Source: Reticulitermes lucifugus
Taxonomy: Eukaryota > Arthropoda > Insecta > Blattodea > Rhinotermitidae
Assembly: GCA_026260175.1 (NCBI GenBank)
Contig: JAKCWW010004859.1
Coordinates: forward strand, 3,766 to 39,090
Reading direction: 5' to 3'
DNA: 35,325 nucleotides
Numbering within the stretch: the stretch's first letter is position 1; each line of letters begins with the position of its first letter. The position numbers and the translations under genes were made by a program. Under the pieces are notes generated by a model, which did not search any database, had not been told where the DNA came from, and saw only the letters and a list, made by a program, of their open reading frames with translations. Below are positions 12,201 to 21,180 of the stretch, in pieces.

Positions 12201-15200
12201 GGAGGGGGGATGGATTCTGTTTCAGACCAATAGGATCTGTGAAACAGGAAATGTGAGAAACCACGAAACAGAGTGGTTCATTTCAGGGCCACAAGACGTA
12301 GATGTAGAGAGAGAGAGAGAGACAGAAGGGCGGGAAGGGGTGTAGTTAGTAATGTATTTACCAGAAAAGTACACAATGTGTGGATCACAACTGTATTTAA
12401 TACTTAGCTCCTACATGTTTCAGACTCCATGGCCATCTTCAAGGAAAATAGTTTTGAATATTAAAAAAAGGCACTCAATATTTCACAGTTGTTTTAAATA
12501 CATTAAAAGGTATTCCTTTGTGTGGATTAATGTGTGCACGTTTTTTGTTAATCTAAATTTTGCTTTAAAATTTGTTACATATTTAATATTCAGTTTTTCT
12601 GTACTCTGTCCAAAATCTTTTAAATAACTGCACTAGTATTATTCTATGGGCAAATTCATTATTTATGTGTGTGAATGTCATTCGTGAGCGTAAATTGATT
12701 TTTTCGAGTTACAGTCTGTGTCACTCAAAGGTTGTAATGTCTGATGTTCAATCAATAAATTACAGTTCCTTATCCTCTGATGTTGATGTATGAAGGAGTC
12801 CTTCTTAAGTTACATTCTCAGAACCATGTTAACTATATACATGGGTTTTTTAAGTAAAGTTACCACTTCACATGTAAGCTTTGTGTCTTTGTATTCAACA
12901 AGTTTACAACAAAGGAATATGGGATGTATAGGTATAAATTCATTTATACCTGTGATTTTCATATTTTGTAGCCAATTTGGGTAAAATTCAATATAGAGGA
13001 TCTTACATAATGCCACTGAGCAATTTGAGTTTTGTGAAACTTGACGTAGTGGAAGCCATACGTCACGTCAGGACATTTTAATTTCTGTCAGCACTTGCCA
13101 TTCTGTTGTTTGATTGGGGTGAAATTCGGTATAAAAAATCTGCGCATAACACTGTTGAGCATTTTTCAGTTTCGTGAAAATCGGTGCAGGGAAGACCATA
13201 CTTTCCATATGGGCATAAATGGAATTACATTTAAGCATGTACCATGAAACAATATGACATTTTGAAAATAAAGAATGCCTTGGTAAAGTCTGTGTACTGT
13301 GTTATGGAATACAGTATTTGCAGTCTCTATATGTTTGTCATCGTGCAAAAGTGAGTAATCAGCTTCAGCCTGTGGCAGCCTTAACCCTGGGGGAAAACAT
13401 CCCCTCATGTTTGCAGATGAAAAGCTGCATCTGGAAATGTTGGTGTTTAAAAGAAATCTATGTGCAAGATTTTGGGTTCTCACAGCAGTAACCATGATGC
13501 TCATTGTTTACTGGTATGTTACATTGTGTAGTCTGGAAGAAATTTACTTACCAGACTACAGAGTGCCACATTTTAGAAGACGGTAATTTTTAGAATTCTT
13601 CTTTCCTCTGCTGTGAATTAAACTTGTGCTTGTCATGAGATTAATATTATTATGTGTTAATATTAAGGTTACAATCTTCTCAGATGTGACACTGGTCTGG
13701 TGGAAAGGTACCAATATTTTGGATGAACCTGCTGCTTCTATGCTCTAGGCAACTTTTTATACACTGAAGTTGGAGGTAGCAGGTTGTTCTGAAACATTGC
13801 TGCCCATCTACTGGACCACACAATGTCACACAATGTATTATACATTACAATAAATACTATGCATCAGCAAAAGAACTCAGCATGGAAACAGTTAAACAAT
13901 GAATATTTTTTACATCATTAGTGTATATAGTGTGTGTGTGTGTGTGTTTATTTTTATTTGTAATGCCTTGTGACATATGCTTGCATAAATTCAAAACTTC
14001 TGCACTTTATGTGTTGTTACAGTATCGCATTATGCTCAATGGGTTTGGGTATGCTATGTTTGGAGTTCCAACAAGTGATCTTGAAACAACATGGAAGAGT
14101 GAATGCACTACACCACCGGCACCAGGCCATCTGCCTCTGCTGTTCCAGTCTCCGGAACCAACTACGTGGAGTGTGAGTGTTGGCACTTTTGTCAATGCTA
14201 GATTCACAAGCTGTATGATGTGTCTGTTGTTGGTCCATGAATTATATGGCAGGCATATTGAATGGTATTTGCATTTGTTAATGATTAAAAATCATGAAAA
14301 CAATGGGCCTTGTATGAATAACACTGAGTTTGTTGGATTGATGGATTATAGATTATCTAATGATGCTGTATAAGCTGCAGTCTAAATTTAGCATCAAATA
14401 ATAGGAGGGGGTTATTACATTTTGTGAAATTGAGAGTACTGGTGTTTTGCAGTTGTGACCTGTGTTGCCTAGAAGTAATTACACACTAAGATACAGCTCA
14501 AAATTTTTTAAATTTTTGTGACATTATTTTTACATGTTGCCAAACTATTTTGTTAGCATATAAGCGCTAGAATATATTGTGATAGCTATCTACCAACCCT
14601 CACATAGATTACAAGAGCAAACACTAAGCTTGGTCTACCAACTGAGGGTGAAAGAAAGTATCCAGTTCTTCTCAGGCTACTGGCTCTATCAAATGAAAGT
14701 GCCATCAGTACAGTTGTTTTGTCCAGTCCATATGTAGGACATAATGTATGGACAGGTACTGGTACTGTTATCATGATCTGTTTCCAGGAGGTGTCTGTAC
14801 TGGAGAAGGATGTGCCAGCTCGCCGTTTCTCTCGCACTCGCCTCTTCTCACCAGGCCGCATACTTCACATCACCTATGTGAAGAAGAGTGCAACAGACAA
14901 GTGGGTATTGCTAGCACATGTAGGGTCATGTATTTGTCTGCAAGTCTCTTTCAATCACTGTCTGGGGCACAATTCGTATCGTGAACTTTCTTGCCTCTTT
15001 TAAACAACCACCTCCTGCTACTAGGTCCTCCTCCTCCTTCTCCTACTCTTTGTCCTTCTCCTACTCCTCTTCCTCTTTCTCTTCTCCTACAATAAAAATG
15101 TGGGATTTATCACAAACCAGATCAGCCCAGTCCACATCACCAAAACCATTTCCTAACAATTCAGCTTAATTCTTTCAATTCCATGTTTGAATACCCATTT

Positions 15201-16226
15201 TCGGTTTTATTAATTTTGTAATACTTCCTGTCAGATATGTTAATTCTGTGGTCTGGTTGAAAGGAAATAAATTTGTAAAAGTAATGTAGTTGTGTCTGAT
15301 AAACTAGAGACTGCAATTAGAAAAACTAAACTACCTGGGAGGATATAAAGTGTTGCTGCAAAAGGGTTAATATTACCCTCTTATCTCCATCTTAGTCCTC
15401 AAAGGGTTTATAGGGTACATACTAAAATTTTATATGCAATTGCATGTTTCTGCCATCCGAACTGCGCCATTACTTCAGCACATCACAACCTTACAGACCT
15501 TAAGAACTTTGAATACAGACTACAAACATCAGAGTTACTTATGATTTAATTTTCTTTATTCTGCTCTTAGTTCCTGTGTCTTACATATGATCCCTACCTA
15601 CTTGACACTTGTAGTTAATGACCTTCCCATAATACAAGCAGTTGAACACAACATTAAATAAGTATCTAAGAATCATTCTGGGGGAAGGCTACAGCTGTTA
15701 TTTGGGCACCATAGCTCAGGGTCTTTGACACTAATTTTCCACTCTTAGAGGCGAAAATTCTATCAAAGGCAATTCTGTTAATGTGGCAGTTTCAGTAGGC
15801 AGAGTGGCACTGGAATAGTTTCTTCATAGAGTAGTTCAGTTTCTCTTTTCAATCATCATTCCACTCACAATCCATGATGATAATCATCACTACCCCTGAT
15901 GTGTGGGATAGGACTGGCTTGCAATACCACAGCGTCAGTCCACAGTAAGAGCTTTCACTCTGACCTGAGCAGTTTACTTTATAGAGAATAAAGAAGATGT
16001 GTTCAGTACTTGCCAGACTGCAGTTGTGAATCATTTTTCTGCCTCATTATACAGGAAATCTGGAATCAGGGGATCCAAGTTCGCAATGCGCTGGGCAGTT
16101 GCTGAGGAGTTTATGCAGCTTGCTGTAATGCCACGTATGATCCTTGACCACCTACCAGAGAATGTAGATAAAGTGTTGGACACCATTCTGCGGGAGCAGC
16201 AAGAACTGGAACACCAACCGCACTGA
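3132..16226 (+). CDS. DAGLB: sn-1-specific diacylglycerol lipase, beta type (3' part, 10 exons, 5' end missing)
   Basis: Family role: an integral membrane serine lipase that cleaves the sn-1 acyl chain of diacylglycerol to give 2-arachidonoylglycerol. Exons: 3132-3278, 4227-4395, 6824-6947, 7613-7756, 9370-9481, 10445-10537, 11749-11903, 14023-14172, 14788-14900, 16055-16226. The lengths sum to 1379 nt; with the first two bases completing an upstream codon this gives 458 residues and TGA. All introns are GT-AG and phases match. Seen: VPSD motif, Cys-rich DNCCLCN, VVRGSISMRDVFTDL, GHSLG nucleophile elbow (Ser codon 10450-10452), Asp in VGDDFAMR (11817-11819), His in PGRILH (14866-14868). These align with the Ser/Asp/His triad known for DAGLs. 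The protein ends about 60 residues after the His, like DAGLB and unlike the long-tailed DAGLA/inaE. Human DAGLB is about 670 aa, so roughly 200 residues including four TM helices lie upstream. Family assignment is very secure; beta versus alpha rests on the short tail and overall resemblance. Confidence 0.95.
3730..3900 (+). mobile_element. SINE family B, copy 2 (diverged)
   Basis: Same order as the other copies: a B-box-like ggttcccagtagg, a C-rich run (3808-3817), then caatgggtaatgggtatcaa, tttccccagggtaatgaggg and a conserved aaggtaatcactc. It is diverged and C-tract expanded. Confidence 0.5.
3988..4120. mobile_element. 133-bp element with about 23-bp inverted ends (family T)
   Basis: It begins attacaatcttctaagatat and ends with cacattccagaagattgtaa then t, which are inverted copies of each other. 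Similar termini bound 27602-27738 and occur at 13564-13692. It lies just upstream of a DAGLB exon. Confidence 0.6.
4227..4395 (+). CDS. DAGLB: DAGLB exon (YAWP segment)
   Basis: The acceptor is ggcttacag ending 4226 and the donor is cg|gtgagt. It encodes DVRKVMADAPEWVSLELAHH and then the LAIAAYAWPFVMYRYP segment that corresponds to the conserved Tyr-Gly-Trp-Pro region of DAGLs (here Tyr-Ala-Trp-Pro). It ends in a Cys-rich CCSC. The first codon is split 1+2 with the previous exon and the last is split 2+1 with the next, which fixes both borders. Confidence 0.92.
4550..4850 (+). mobile_element. SINE family B, copy 3 (tRNA-like head visible)
   Basis: The head has an A-box-like tagtgactaggctaggg (4579-4595) and a B box ggttcgattccctgtagggg (4609-4628). 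The body includes ggggcccacccagcctccta and caatgggtatcagggaccct. It lies in the DAGLB intron 4396-6823 and is the clearest copy of the family in the window. Confidence 0.7.
5079..5223. mobile_element. 145-bp palindromic MITE-like hairpin
   Basis: The left arm 5079-5132 (atgaggtctgcgctcttctg ... ggtaattgtttacc) and the right arm 5170-5223 (ggtaaacaattaccacacga ... gatctcat) are reverse complements with few mismatches. A second inner palindrome (acgtatcgg/cccgatacgt) sits in the loop. There is no coding capacity. It lies in the DAGLB intron 4396-6823, in a position that could form a long hairpin in the pre-mRNA. Confidence 0.75.
6824..6947 (+). CDS. DAGLB: DAGLB exon (DNCCLCN segment)
   Basis: The acceptor is gatgtttcag ending 6823 and the donor is gaa|gtgagt. 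It encodes PKSTLVREDNCCLCNLAGVR and then EDDILFASFRNRIFE. The DNCC-x-CN Cys cluster and the segment with acidic residues followed by SF-x-N are standard DAGL features just before the lipase core. An internal ttgcag at 6871-6876 looks like an acceptor but would lead to a stop in the required phase, so it is not used. Confidence 0.92.
7613..7756 (+). CDS. DAGLB: DAGLB exon (VVRGS / lipase core start)
   Basis: Exactly 48 codons, phase 0 on both sides, acceptor attacag and donor atg|gtgagt. It encodes MPYYVVADHRTGNIVLVVRG, then SISMRDVFTDLNAGAE. This is the beta-strand and oxyanion-side loop of the lipase_3 type alpha/beta-hydrolase fold. A DHR/DH followed by V-x-x-RG-(S/T) is conserved in DAGLs. 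Confidence 0.95.
7757..9369. other. DAGLB intron, AT-rich, nothing recognised
   Basis: A GT-AG intron of 1.6 kb. The frames inside are AT-driven and look like no protein I know. No clear repeat boundary was seen. Confidence 0.6.
9370..9481 (+). CDS. DAGLB: DAGLB exon (AHRGM segment)
   Basis: The acceptor is ttctttcag and the donor is acag|gtatga. It encodes AHRGMAIGARYIKTDLEDLG through YPHYKLAITG. The His-(Lys/Arg)-Gly motif and the strand leading into the nucleophile elbow are conserved. The Gly of GHSLG is split between this exon and the next. Confidence 0.95.
10221..10270. repeat. 24-bp tandem duplication
   Basis: aaggttgattattaattatt followed by tttt is repeated at once as aaggttgattactaattatt. 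It is a recent small duplication in a DAGLB intron. Confidence 0.7.
10445..10537 (+). CDS. DAGLB: DAGLB exon with GHSLG catalytic serine
   Basis: The acceptor is tttgcag ending 10444 and the donor is ccag|gtaaga. It encodes GHSLGAAVAVLLGCLIRSKY then PDLRVYALCPPG. GHSLG is the lipase G-X-S-X-G motif; the nucleophile Ser codon is agc at 10450-10452. The A-x-x-PPG strand end after it is also typical of the family. Confidence 0.97.
11040..11350 (-). mobile_element. SINE family B, copy 4, reverse orientation
   Basis: Read on the - strand it begins with tagtggctaggctattggc (the A-box region), has gattctcaggaagtgcaaag at the B-box region, then ctggggctcatccagcctcc and tattcaatttgggtacttt, as in the + copies. 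It lies in the DAGLB intron 10538-11748. Confidence 0.65.
11749..11903 (+). CDS. DAGLB: DAGLB exon with catalytic aspartate
   Basis: The acceptor lies in a tandem cagcag (11746-11751), so either 11749 or 11752 may start the exon and one Ala is optional. It encodes AVLSREAAHYTEEFTFSLGV then GDDFAMRLSIDSAEDLRTTL and ends at PK|gtaagg. By alignment with the family G-x-D-x-x-x-R motif, the second Asp of GDD (codon 11817-11819) is the triad acid. Confidence 0.95.
12306..12323. repeat. (GA)n microsatellite
   Basis: A short run of GA dinucleotides in the DAGLB intron 11904-14022. Confidence 0.75.
12966..13205. repeat. two-copy tandem duplication, period 138
   Basis: The unit around 12984 (aaattcaatatagaggatct then tacataatgccactgagca) recurs at 13122 (aaattcggtataaaaaatct then gcgcataacactgttgagca). 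Both are followed by a ttttgtgaaa/tttcgtgaaa block. The copies are considerably diverged. It is in a DAGLB intron. Confidence 0.6.
13529..13692. mobile_element. family T termini in outward arrangement
   Basis: Position 13564 on (gtgccacattttagaagacg then gtaat) resembles the right end of the element at 3988-4120, and 13668-13692 (gttacaatcttctcagatgt then gacac) resembles its left end. So two neighbouring partial copies, or an inside-out copy, are present. A small hairpin gtagtctgg/ccagactac lies at 13529-13559. Confidence 0.45.
13929..13948. repeat. (TG)n microsatellite
   Basis: About nine TG units, 75 bp before the acceptor of a DAGLB exon. Confidence 0.8.
14023..14172 (+). CDS. DAGLB: DAGLB exon (regulatory-loop segment)
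   Basis: 50 codons, phase 0 on both sides, acceptor tgttacag and donor agt|gtgagt. It encodes YRIMLNGFGYAMFGVPTSDL, then a Pro/Ser-rich stretch (ECTTPPAPGHLPLLFQSPEP). This variable stretch sits where DAGLs carry their regulatory insertion between the last strands of the lipase fold. Confidence 0.93.
14788..14900 (+). CDS. DAGLB: DAGLB exon with catalytic histidine
   Basis: The acceptor is gtttccag ending 14787. It encodes EVSVLEKDVPARRFSRTRLF then SPGRILHITYVKKSATD. The PGR-I-(L/I)-H motif carries the triad His (codon 14866-14868). The donor is caa|gtgggt; the apparent alternative tgg|gtattg three bases on would put a stop into the last exon, so it is rejected. Confidence 0.93.
15003..15092. 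repeat. polypyrimidine CCT/TCT tract
   Basis: A nearly pure C/T stretch of mixed cct and tct triplets on the + strand, within the DAGLB intron 14901-16054. It starts 100 bp after the donor. Confidence 0.75.
16055..16226 (+). CDS. DAGLB: DAGLB terminal coding exon
   Basis: The acceptor is attatacag ending 16054. It encodes KSGIRGSKFAMRWAVAEEFM, then QLAVMPRMILDHLPENVDKV and a C-terminus ending QQELEHQPH before TGA at 16224-16226. The (M/I)-L-x-(D/E)-H-(L/M)-P motif is the conserved last helix of the DAGL lipase domain. No long tail follows, which favours the beta type. Confidence 0.94.
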
Positions 16227-16687
16227 TGCGAAGTACTATTTCAGCTCACCTTTGTGTGACACTTGTTTGTTTAATTATCCATATTACAGTCTGTGTGGGA
16301 GATCTCAGAGTACACCTGAAGCAGTATTATTACAGTGTTCTGTGCTGTATGTAAGATGAAGACATTAGTTTTCAAATATGTTTTGTAGCAACAATAACAG
16401 TAGGAGGTACTATGAATTCAGCGAACTAAACTACAAGTAAAATGCACAAAAAAGTCGAGGGTGGGGGGATGGAATTTGAGAAAATAGTATTTGGTAAATG
16501 ACTGCAAAATAGCTTTGGGTTTACTCTTGTGCCTTGCATACAGTCTTTTCTCTTTCAAGATCTCAGAACAGTGGATAGCTGGCGGAATATGGCGCCTTCG
16601 GATTGGCATTGCATGCACAGTTCCTTGGAAATAACAACTCCATATAATTTATTTTTGTAGTACTTAAAAGAGATTGTTTCCAAACTA

Positions 16688-16714
16688 TGTGTGTGTGTGT
16701 GTGTGTGTGTGTGT
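16688..16714. repeat. (GT)n microsatellite
   Basis: A pure GT run of about 13 units downstream of the DAGLB stop codon. Confidence 0.9.
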
Positions 16715-16904
16715 CATTACTTCCATTCTTATCATGCCAAAGGAGAAGTATTCTTTAAATTTATTAGATATTTTCTAGTGAAGTCATGAGCCATGCTTTG
16801 ACATTTTGACAGTTCCTCAATTGGGACCAAAAGCTGAAATGCAGCTAATGTAATTTTCAGGTATTCATTGTGTGTTAAGTAGTGTTAAAATGGTTATTGA
16901 AGTG

Positions 16905-17055
16905 GTATGGTCCATCCATTCCTGACACCATCCACAAATTCATTCACACACCCATTCAGCAACAAATCCCTTCATCTATTGACACTCTCATCTGTCCATA
17001 ATTCATTCATCAAGCCATCCATTTGCACACCTATTTACCCATTCACTCTCCAGCT
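16905..17055. repeat. degenerate CATT/CATC-rich tract
   Basis: Many copies of ccatc, ccatt and attca on the + strand, an old and decayed tetranucleotide-type repeat. The open frame through it is low-complexity (Ser/Thr/Pro/His) and not a gene. Confidence 0.55.
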
Positions 17056-17590
17056 TTACACTATGCTACATGTAAATAATTCACTGATGATAATTCATGT
17101 TCAGTGCTTTTATCTGGCAGTACAGATCAGTAAACACTACTGGCAGCCGGTTTTCGGTAATGAAGGTAACTAGGCTAAAAACAGGTCTTGAGTCATCTAA
17201 TGTCCTTTACAAGTGCTACCACTTGCCTTTTGGCAGGAGAAAGTGCTGTGCACATTTGAAATGAAATATGTGTAAATTTTGATTTTATGCTGATTTCTTT
17301 AGATGACTCGCCACAAACATCCTAAGTCAGCACGTCTCAGAGTGCAGCTTTCTTCAGACACACCACTTTCCCCATGTGCTTATACTTACCAAGACGAAAA
17401 GGGATAAGGCTTATCTACTTATATTAGCAATTTTAGAAATGTTACAGTGGTTGAGACAGAAACATCATATGCAGATTGCAAAATCCCAGTGGCCTGTGGA
17501 CCAAAGTAGTAGGACCACAGACTTTCAACAATGTTTTATTACCTTGTCTTGTAGTGAAACAGTTATTTTGCACATCTGAACTGAAAGACA

Positions 17591-17647
17591 AATAAAAAGT
17601 TATTTAATTTTTTAGGTGAGTATATTTCTGGTCTTGTGAAAAATAAA
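17591..17647 (+). promoter_or_regulatory. possible poly(A) signals of DAGLB
   Basis: AATAAA hexamers lie at 17591-17596 and 17642-17647, followed by T- and GT-rich sequence. They would give a 3'UTR of about 1.4 kb. AATAAA is frequent by chance in AT-rich DNA, so this is only a candidate. Confidence 0.25.
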
Positions 17648-18386
17648 TTTTAATCCATTTATAATGCACAGTACCAAGTAATGTTTTTTACTATCCTGTG
17701 CTTAACTGAAACTGCCTCAGTACTATTAGTACTTCAAAACTATTAACCCAGAAAGCCCACAATTGCATCCATTTCCATATTTTCCTCTAGTCTGTGTCTG
17801 TCTTTCCTTGTTATGCTTTCCAAAAGGCCTCCTTGTCATCAAATTCTTCATGTGTTTGTTGCTTTTCCGATCTGTGCTATAATCCTGATTTGACTGCCAT
17901 AACGGTACTGGCATTTTACAGAGATTCCCATCACAATCCTTCAGTTATCATTGTCCTTTACAGTTTGTTTTCATGTAGAGTGTGTATGATTTATGTTGTT
18001 GCTCTGAGCAAACAAAGTAGATTAGCTCAGTAATAACATGTGTTTGGGAGGTTCTCAGTTTAAATGTTGCCCAGAGCTATCATGAGCACAATTTCATATA
18101 GTTTTCCTCAATTAATTCATATAAATACCAGTCTGTAACTTTTAAACACACCAGGATTCCTCCTTCCTAGTCCAAGTATGAAGTTACATAGTGTGTGCAG
18201 TTACCACAGTGTCACTGATGAACCTTTTGTTCAGTCAATTCTGTCAAATGTCTTTTATAAATTTTGACATCATAAATTGTATTCTGGGTTCACCGTGCAT
18301 TCTCACTAACCAATGTCTCACAAGTGAATTGCGTTGCGTGTGCTGATAGAGGAACGTATGGACGTATTTTGAAAGTACAATTCTGT

Positions 18387-18431
18387 GACCCCCTGATGAT
18401 GGTTTTTTGAAAACCGAAACATATGTAGGGG
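18387..18431 (+). ncRNA. hammerhead-ribozyme-like motif, copy 2 (best folded)
   Basis: CTGATGA is at 18393-18399 and GAAAC at 18416-18420. Helix I is cccc (18389-18392) with gggg (18428-18431). Helix II is ggtttt/aaaacc, a perfect 6-bp stem. Helix III is aca/tgt around a tiny loop, and the cleavage position is the A before gggg. One extra T sits between CTGATGA and helix II, which departs from the classic core. Confidence 0.45.
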
Positions 18432-19324
18432 CCTTTTAGACGATTTTAAAGAAACTTTATATTGGTTTTTTTTTAAAAATGTGCATTTAGTTGGTAGTGA
18501 GACATTGGTTTGATATCATAATTATGTCTGTAGGTTAGGTTAGTATATGAAACAACACATTTTACTTCTTGTCTGATATGAGTTCTTACCCTGATGGAAG
18601 GTCAAAGTGACAAGGAGAATATTTGGACCTAAAAGGGAGAAAGTAACAGAAAAGTAAAAAAAAAAAGTAACAGGAGCTCCATGGTTTGTACTTGACTACA
18701 TATTATTATTATGGTGATAAAATTAAGGAGGATCAGATGGGTGGGCATGCAAGGGAGTGATGAGAAATTAAACAGAGTCAGCTGAAAGAATATCAAGTAA
18801 AGTTACCACTTGGGAGACAGACATAACTGGGGGATATTACTGAAATGGATTTTGACCCTTAAAGCACAGTGGTTATGTGTAGAGCCTGTTTTAGCATTGA
18901 CAACCACTGTATCTTGTTTATAGAACTTCTGTGTTTCCTATAATTGTCAGGATGAATTAAAATTATTTTACAAACAACAGTGACAGACTGGCCCTTTTAA
19001 CAGAGATGTGGCATATTTTCAGTGTGGCAGGATCTGAGTTGTTAAATGTTACTTCGTCCTATTTTCCGGAGCTCAGAGGTTAATGCTACAGCGTGTGGGT
19101 GTGTGAACTGATTACACTTGGCTCAGGTCATACTTTGCATGGTACAATTTTGTACCCACAACTGCACAAGGCGATAGTCGACGAATGTACGATGCCGGCA
19201 ATGATTTTTTAACCTTTGATCCCTTGCACAGGTTACTACACATTATCTAGTATGATTACCATCGCTTGTGTGGACCACAGATTATGTAGTGTATGGACAG
19301 AGTAGGCCATGGTGTGCGTATGCT

Positions 19325-19425
19325 ATATATTGGTTGGTGCTGCATAGCTGGACGGTTGGATTGGTTGTTGTGGAAGGTGTAGGTAACGGTAAAAGTGTGG
19401 AGGAAATGTTGCTATAATACAAACG
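19325..19425 (+). promoter_or_regulatory. candidate FN3K promoter and non-coding first exon
   Basis: Two inverted CCAAT boxes (attgg at 19329 and 19360) lie just upstream of a GT/GA-rich stretch ending aaacg|gtaagt (19426-19431), an excellent splice donor with no coding sense before it. It could be the 5'UTR exon that splices to 22240, eight bases before the FN3K start. CpG dinucleotides become commoner around 19140-19620. RNA evidence would decide. Confidence 0.35.
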
Positions 19426-20156
19426 GTAAGTTTAATTTCGCACGTCTTATTCTTATCACGATTTATGTGTGAAGCAAACCGAAGGATACCCTTTGTTCAT
19501 TATGACTTAAAAAAGTGGTACATTTTACTGATCTCTAATGCGCTTCGTTGCCAACCGCAGTTAATGCACTGAAGTACATGCGTTGAAAAGGGTTTAGGTA
19601 ACGTAATTGCTGCTTTTATTACTGAAACGGATCACGTTTATTCATTTTTTTGGTAATTATCTGGGTTTGGGTATAGAAATAAAGTGTCAGTTTTGTCTGG
19701 GCAGTTACGTAGACGACAGGAAAAGCGATCATTTGTAAGTCTGCCCCGGAAAGTTTGAATATTACAGCTCTTACAGCTGTACGTCCCGCTCAGCCAAACT
19801 GCGCGACTTGTTAGGTTATGGGGAAAACTAAAAAAGTGCACAACGCCAAATACATGTAACGATGTCAGAATTTGGAAGCCATTTATTTCCTCAGTTGTAC
19901 AGAACTGGGAACTGCTATACATTCAAAATCCTGAAATGCGCAACGAACATGTCCATATTGTATATGCATACGTCTGTTATGTGGGGCACATATAGCTGCA
20001 AGGAAGGTTAGCCATAATGTAAGAGGGTTAGCAGCATTGATGGCCAGCGTAATGTATGTGATGATTGTGAAGGTAAGTTAGGAAGCTATCCAGACAGCTT
20101 GGACCATATCGCCCTAACCTCCAATAAAATTATTATTTCTAAAGTGACAACTCAAA

Positions 20157-20365
20157 CCGTGTGAGATCTCACATTTTTACGTTTTTCGTATTACAATTTA
20201 CAATTGTATAAACGATGTAATTCTTAGTGGCTTCATTATTTTGGAGTTATAGTAATTTTACAAAAAATACAAGTCCAAAATAATAAAGCTACTAATAAAG
20301 GCATCTTTTATATAGTTGTAAATTGTAATAAGAGAAATGTAAACATGTAAGTACTCACATGCAGT
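20157..20365. mobile_element. 209-bp palindromic element
   Basis: The left arm 20157-20245 and the right arm 20274-20365 are reverse complements over about 85 bp with scattered mismatches; for example cgtattacaatttacaattg on the left against caattt-type complement tagttgtaaattgtaataag on the right. The spacer is about 28 bp. It is a MITE-like or fold-back element in the presumed first FN3K intron. The degraded hammerhead-like copy 3 lies 50 bp further on. Confidence 0.65.
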
Positions 20366-20416
20366 ATATATGATTTTGTATTTTATTTTCTTGCTTGTAT
20401 AAATTCTTCATACCTA

Positions 20417-20455
20417 GTCTGATGATGGTCCTTTGAGGCTCAAACATGTAGCTGT
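20417..20455 (+). ncRNA. degraded hammerhead-like motif, copy 3
   Basis: CTGATGATGG at 20419-20428 is followed by a small hairpin arm (ggtcc/gaggct) and then CAAACATGTA, where copies 1 and 2 have GAAACATGTGTA. The G of GAAA is lost and helix I is weak, so it would be inactive. It is kept as a family member by its shared spacing and boxes. Confidence 0.3.
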
Positions 20456-21044
20456 ATACTACATAATAAATATGTAGTTGTGTTGATGGCATTTTTTTGT
20501 GATTCAAATCCTATCCTGCCATAAAGCGTGTTTGTAAAATGGAAACCAAACCCTAGCCACCATGAAATGTGCATTTTAAAATGAAAATTCAAACCGAACC
20601 CAGCAGTAAAATATGTATTTCTAAAATTAAAACTGACACTCTAACCTGCCATAAAATGTGCTTAAGAAATGAAAACTGAACTCTTAACTTCCATGGACTG
20701 CAGTGTTTTGAATCTGAAAGTACAGAGTTTCTGCAACTAAAACAAAAAAAAAACCTTTGTGAACTGTGGTCTTTTGTTGTTATTGCTGTTTTCATGTAGT
20801 GTGGATACCATGACTTTAAATGTTGTACTGTTCTTATGTTGGCAATCCTGAGAACATGGCACTTATGTATTTGTCTCTAGAATTATATAAGACAGCAAGA
20901 AACATATATATTTTACTTACAGTACCATTGTTCATGTAATTTTGCGAGTTAGGCAGTGTTTTATATAATTTTTGCTGTTGGATTGGATGGGGAAGAGTTG
21001 GAGAGAGAAAACTCAATATTCAACAGTGTTTCCCAACTGAAGAG

Positions 21045-21180
21045 GTAAAGTTTCACCTGTGCAAAATTAGGAAGTAGTCAGGAAGACATGTGGGTCTTTG
21101 GAGGTATAGCTCCATACATTCTTACCTTGGCAATAAATGAAAGGAAGTGACTAGCGTCATATCCTGGCCACTTATCTTGT
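21045..21180 (-). mobile_element. SINE family B, copy 5, 3' fragment
   Basis: The + strand block 21080-21175 (ggtatagctccatacattct, then taccttggc and agtgactagcgtcatatcct) parallels 11110-11175 of copy 4. The tRNA-like head is absent. It lies in the presumed first FN3K intron. Confidence 0.45.

Larger units (their letters stand above)
16227..19320. other. DAGLB 3'UTR and intergenic region
   Basis: This holds the DAGLB 3'UTR (length unknown), two microsatellite-type tracts and hammerhead-like copy 2. No further coding exon is visible. Confidence 0.55.

Noticed and set aside
13921-14373. 150-residue single-exon protein
   Set aside because: Only 14023-14172 is coding (a DAGLB exon). The rest of the open frame is flanking intron.
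14904-14909. Splice donor gtattg after tgg
   Set aside because: The last exon would then be read in a frame with an early stop. gtgggt at 14901 keeps the frame.
18020-18110. tRNA-derived SINE (tagctcagtaataac, then ggttctcagtttaaat)
   Set aside because: Only two weak box-like strings, and no second copy or tail found in the window.
19638-19922. 94-residue open frame on the - strand
   Set aside because: No recognisable motif, no similarity I know, and it lies in a presumed intron or promoter-proximal region.
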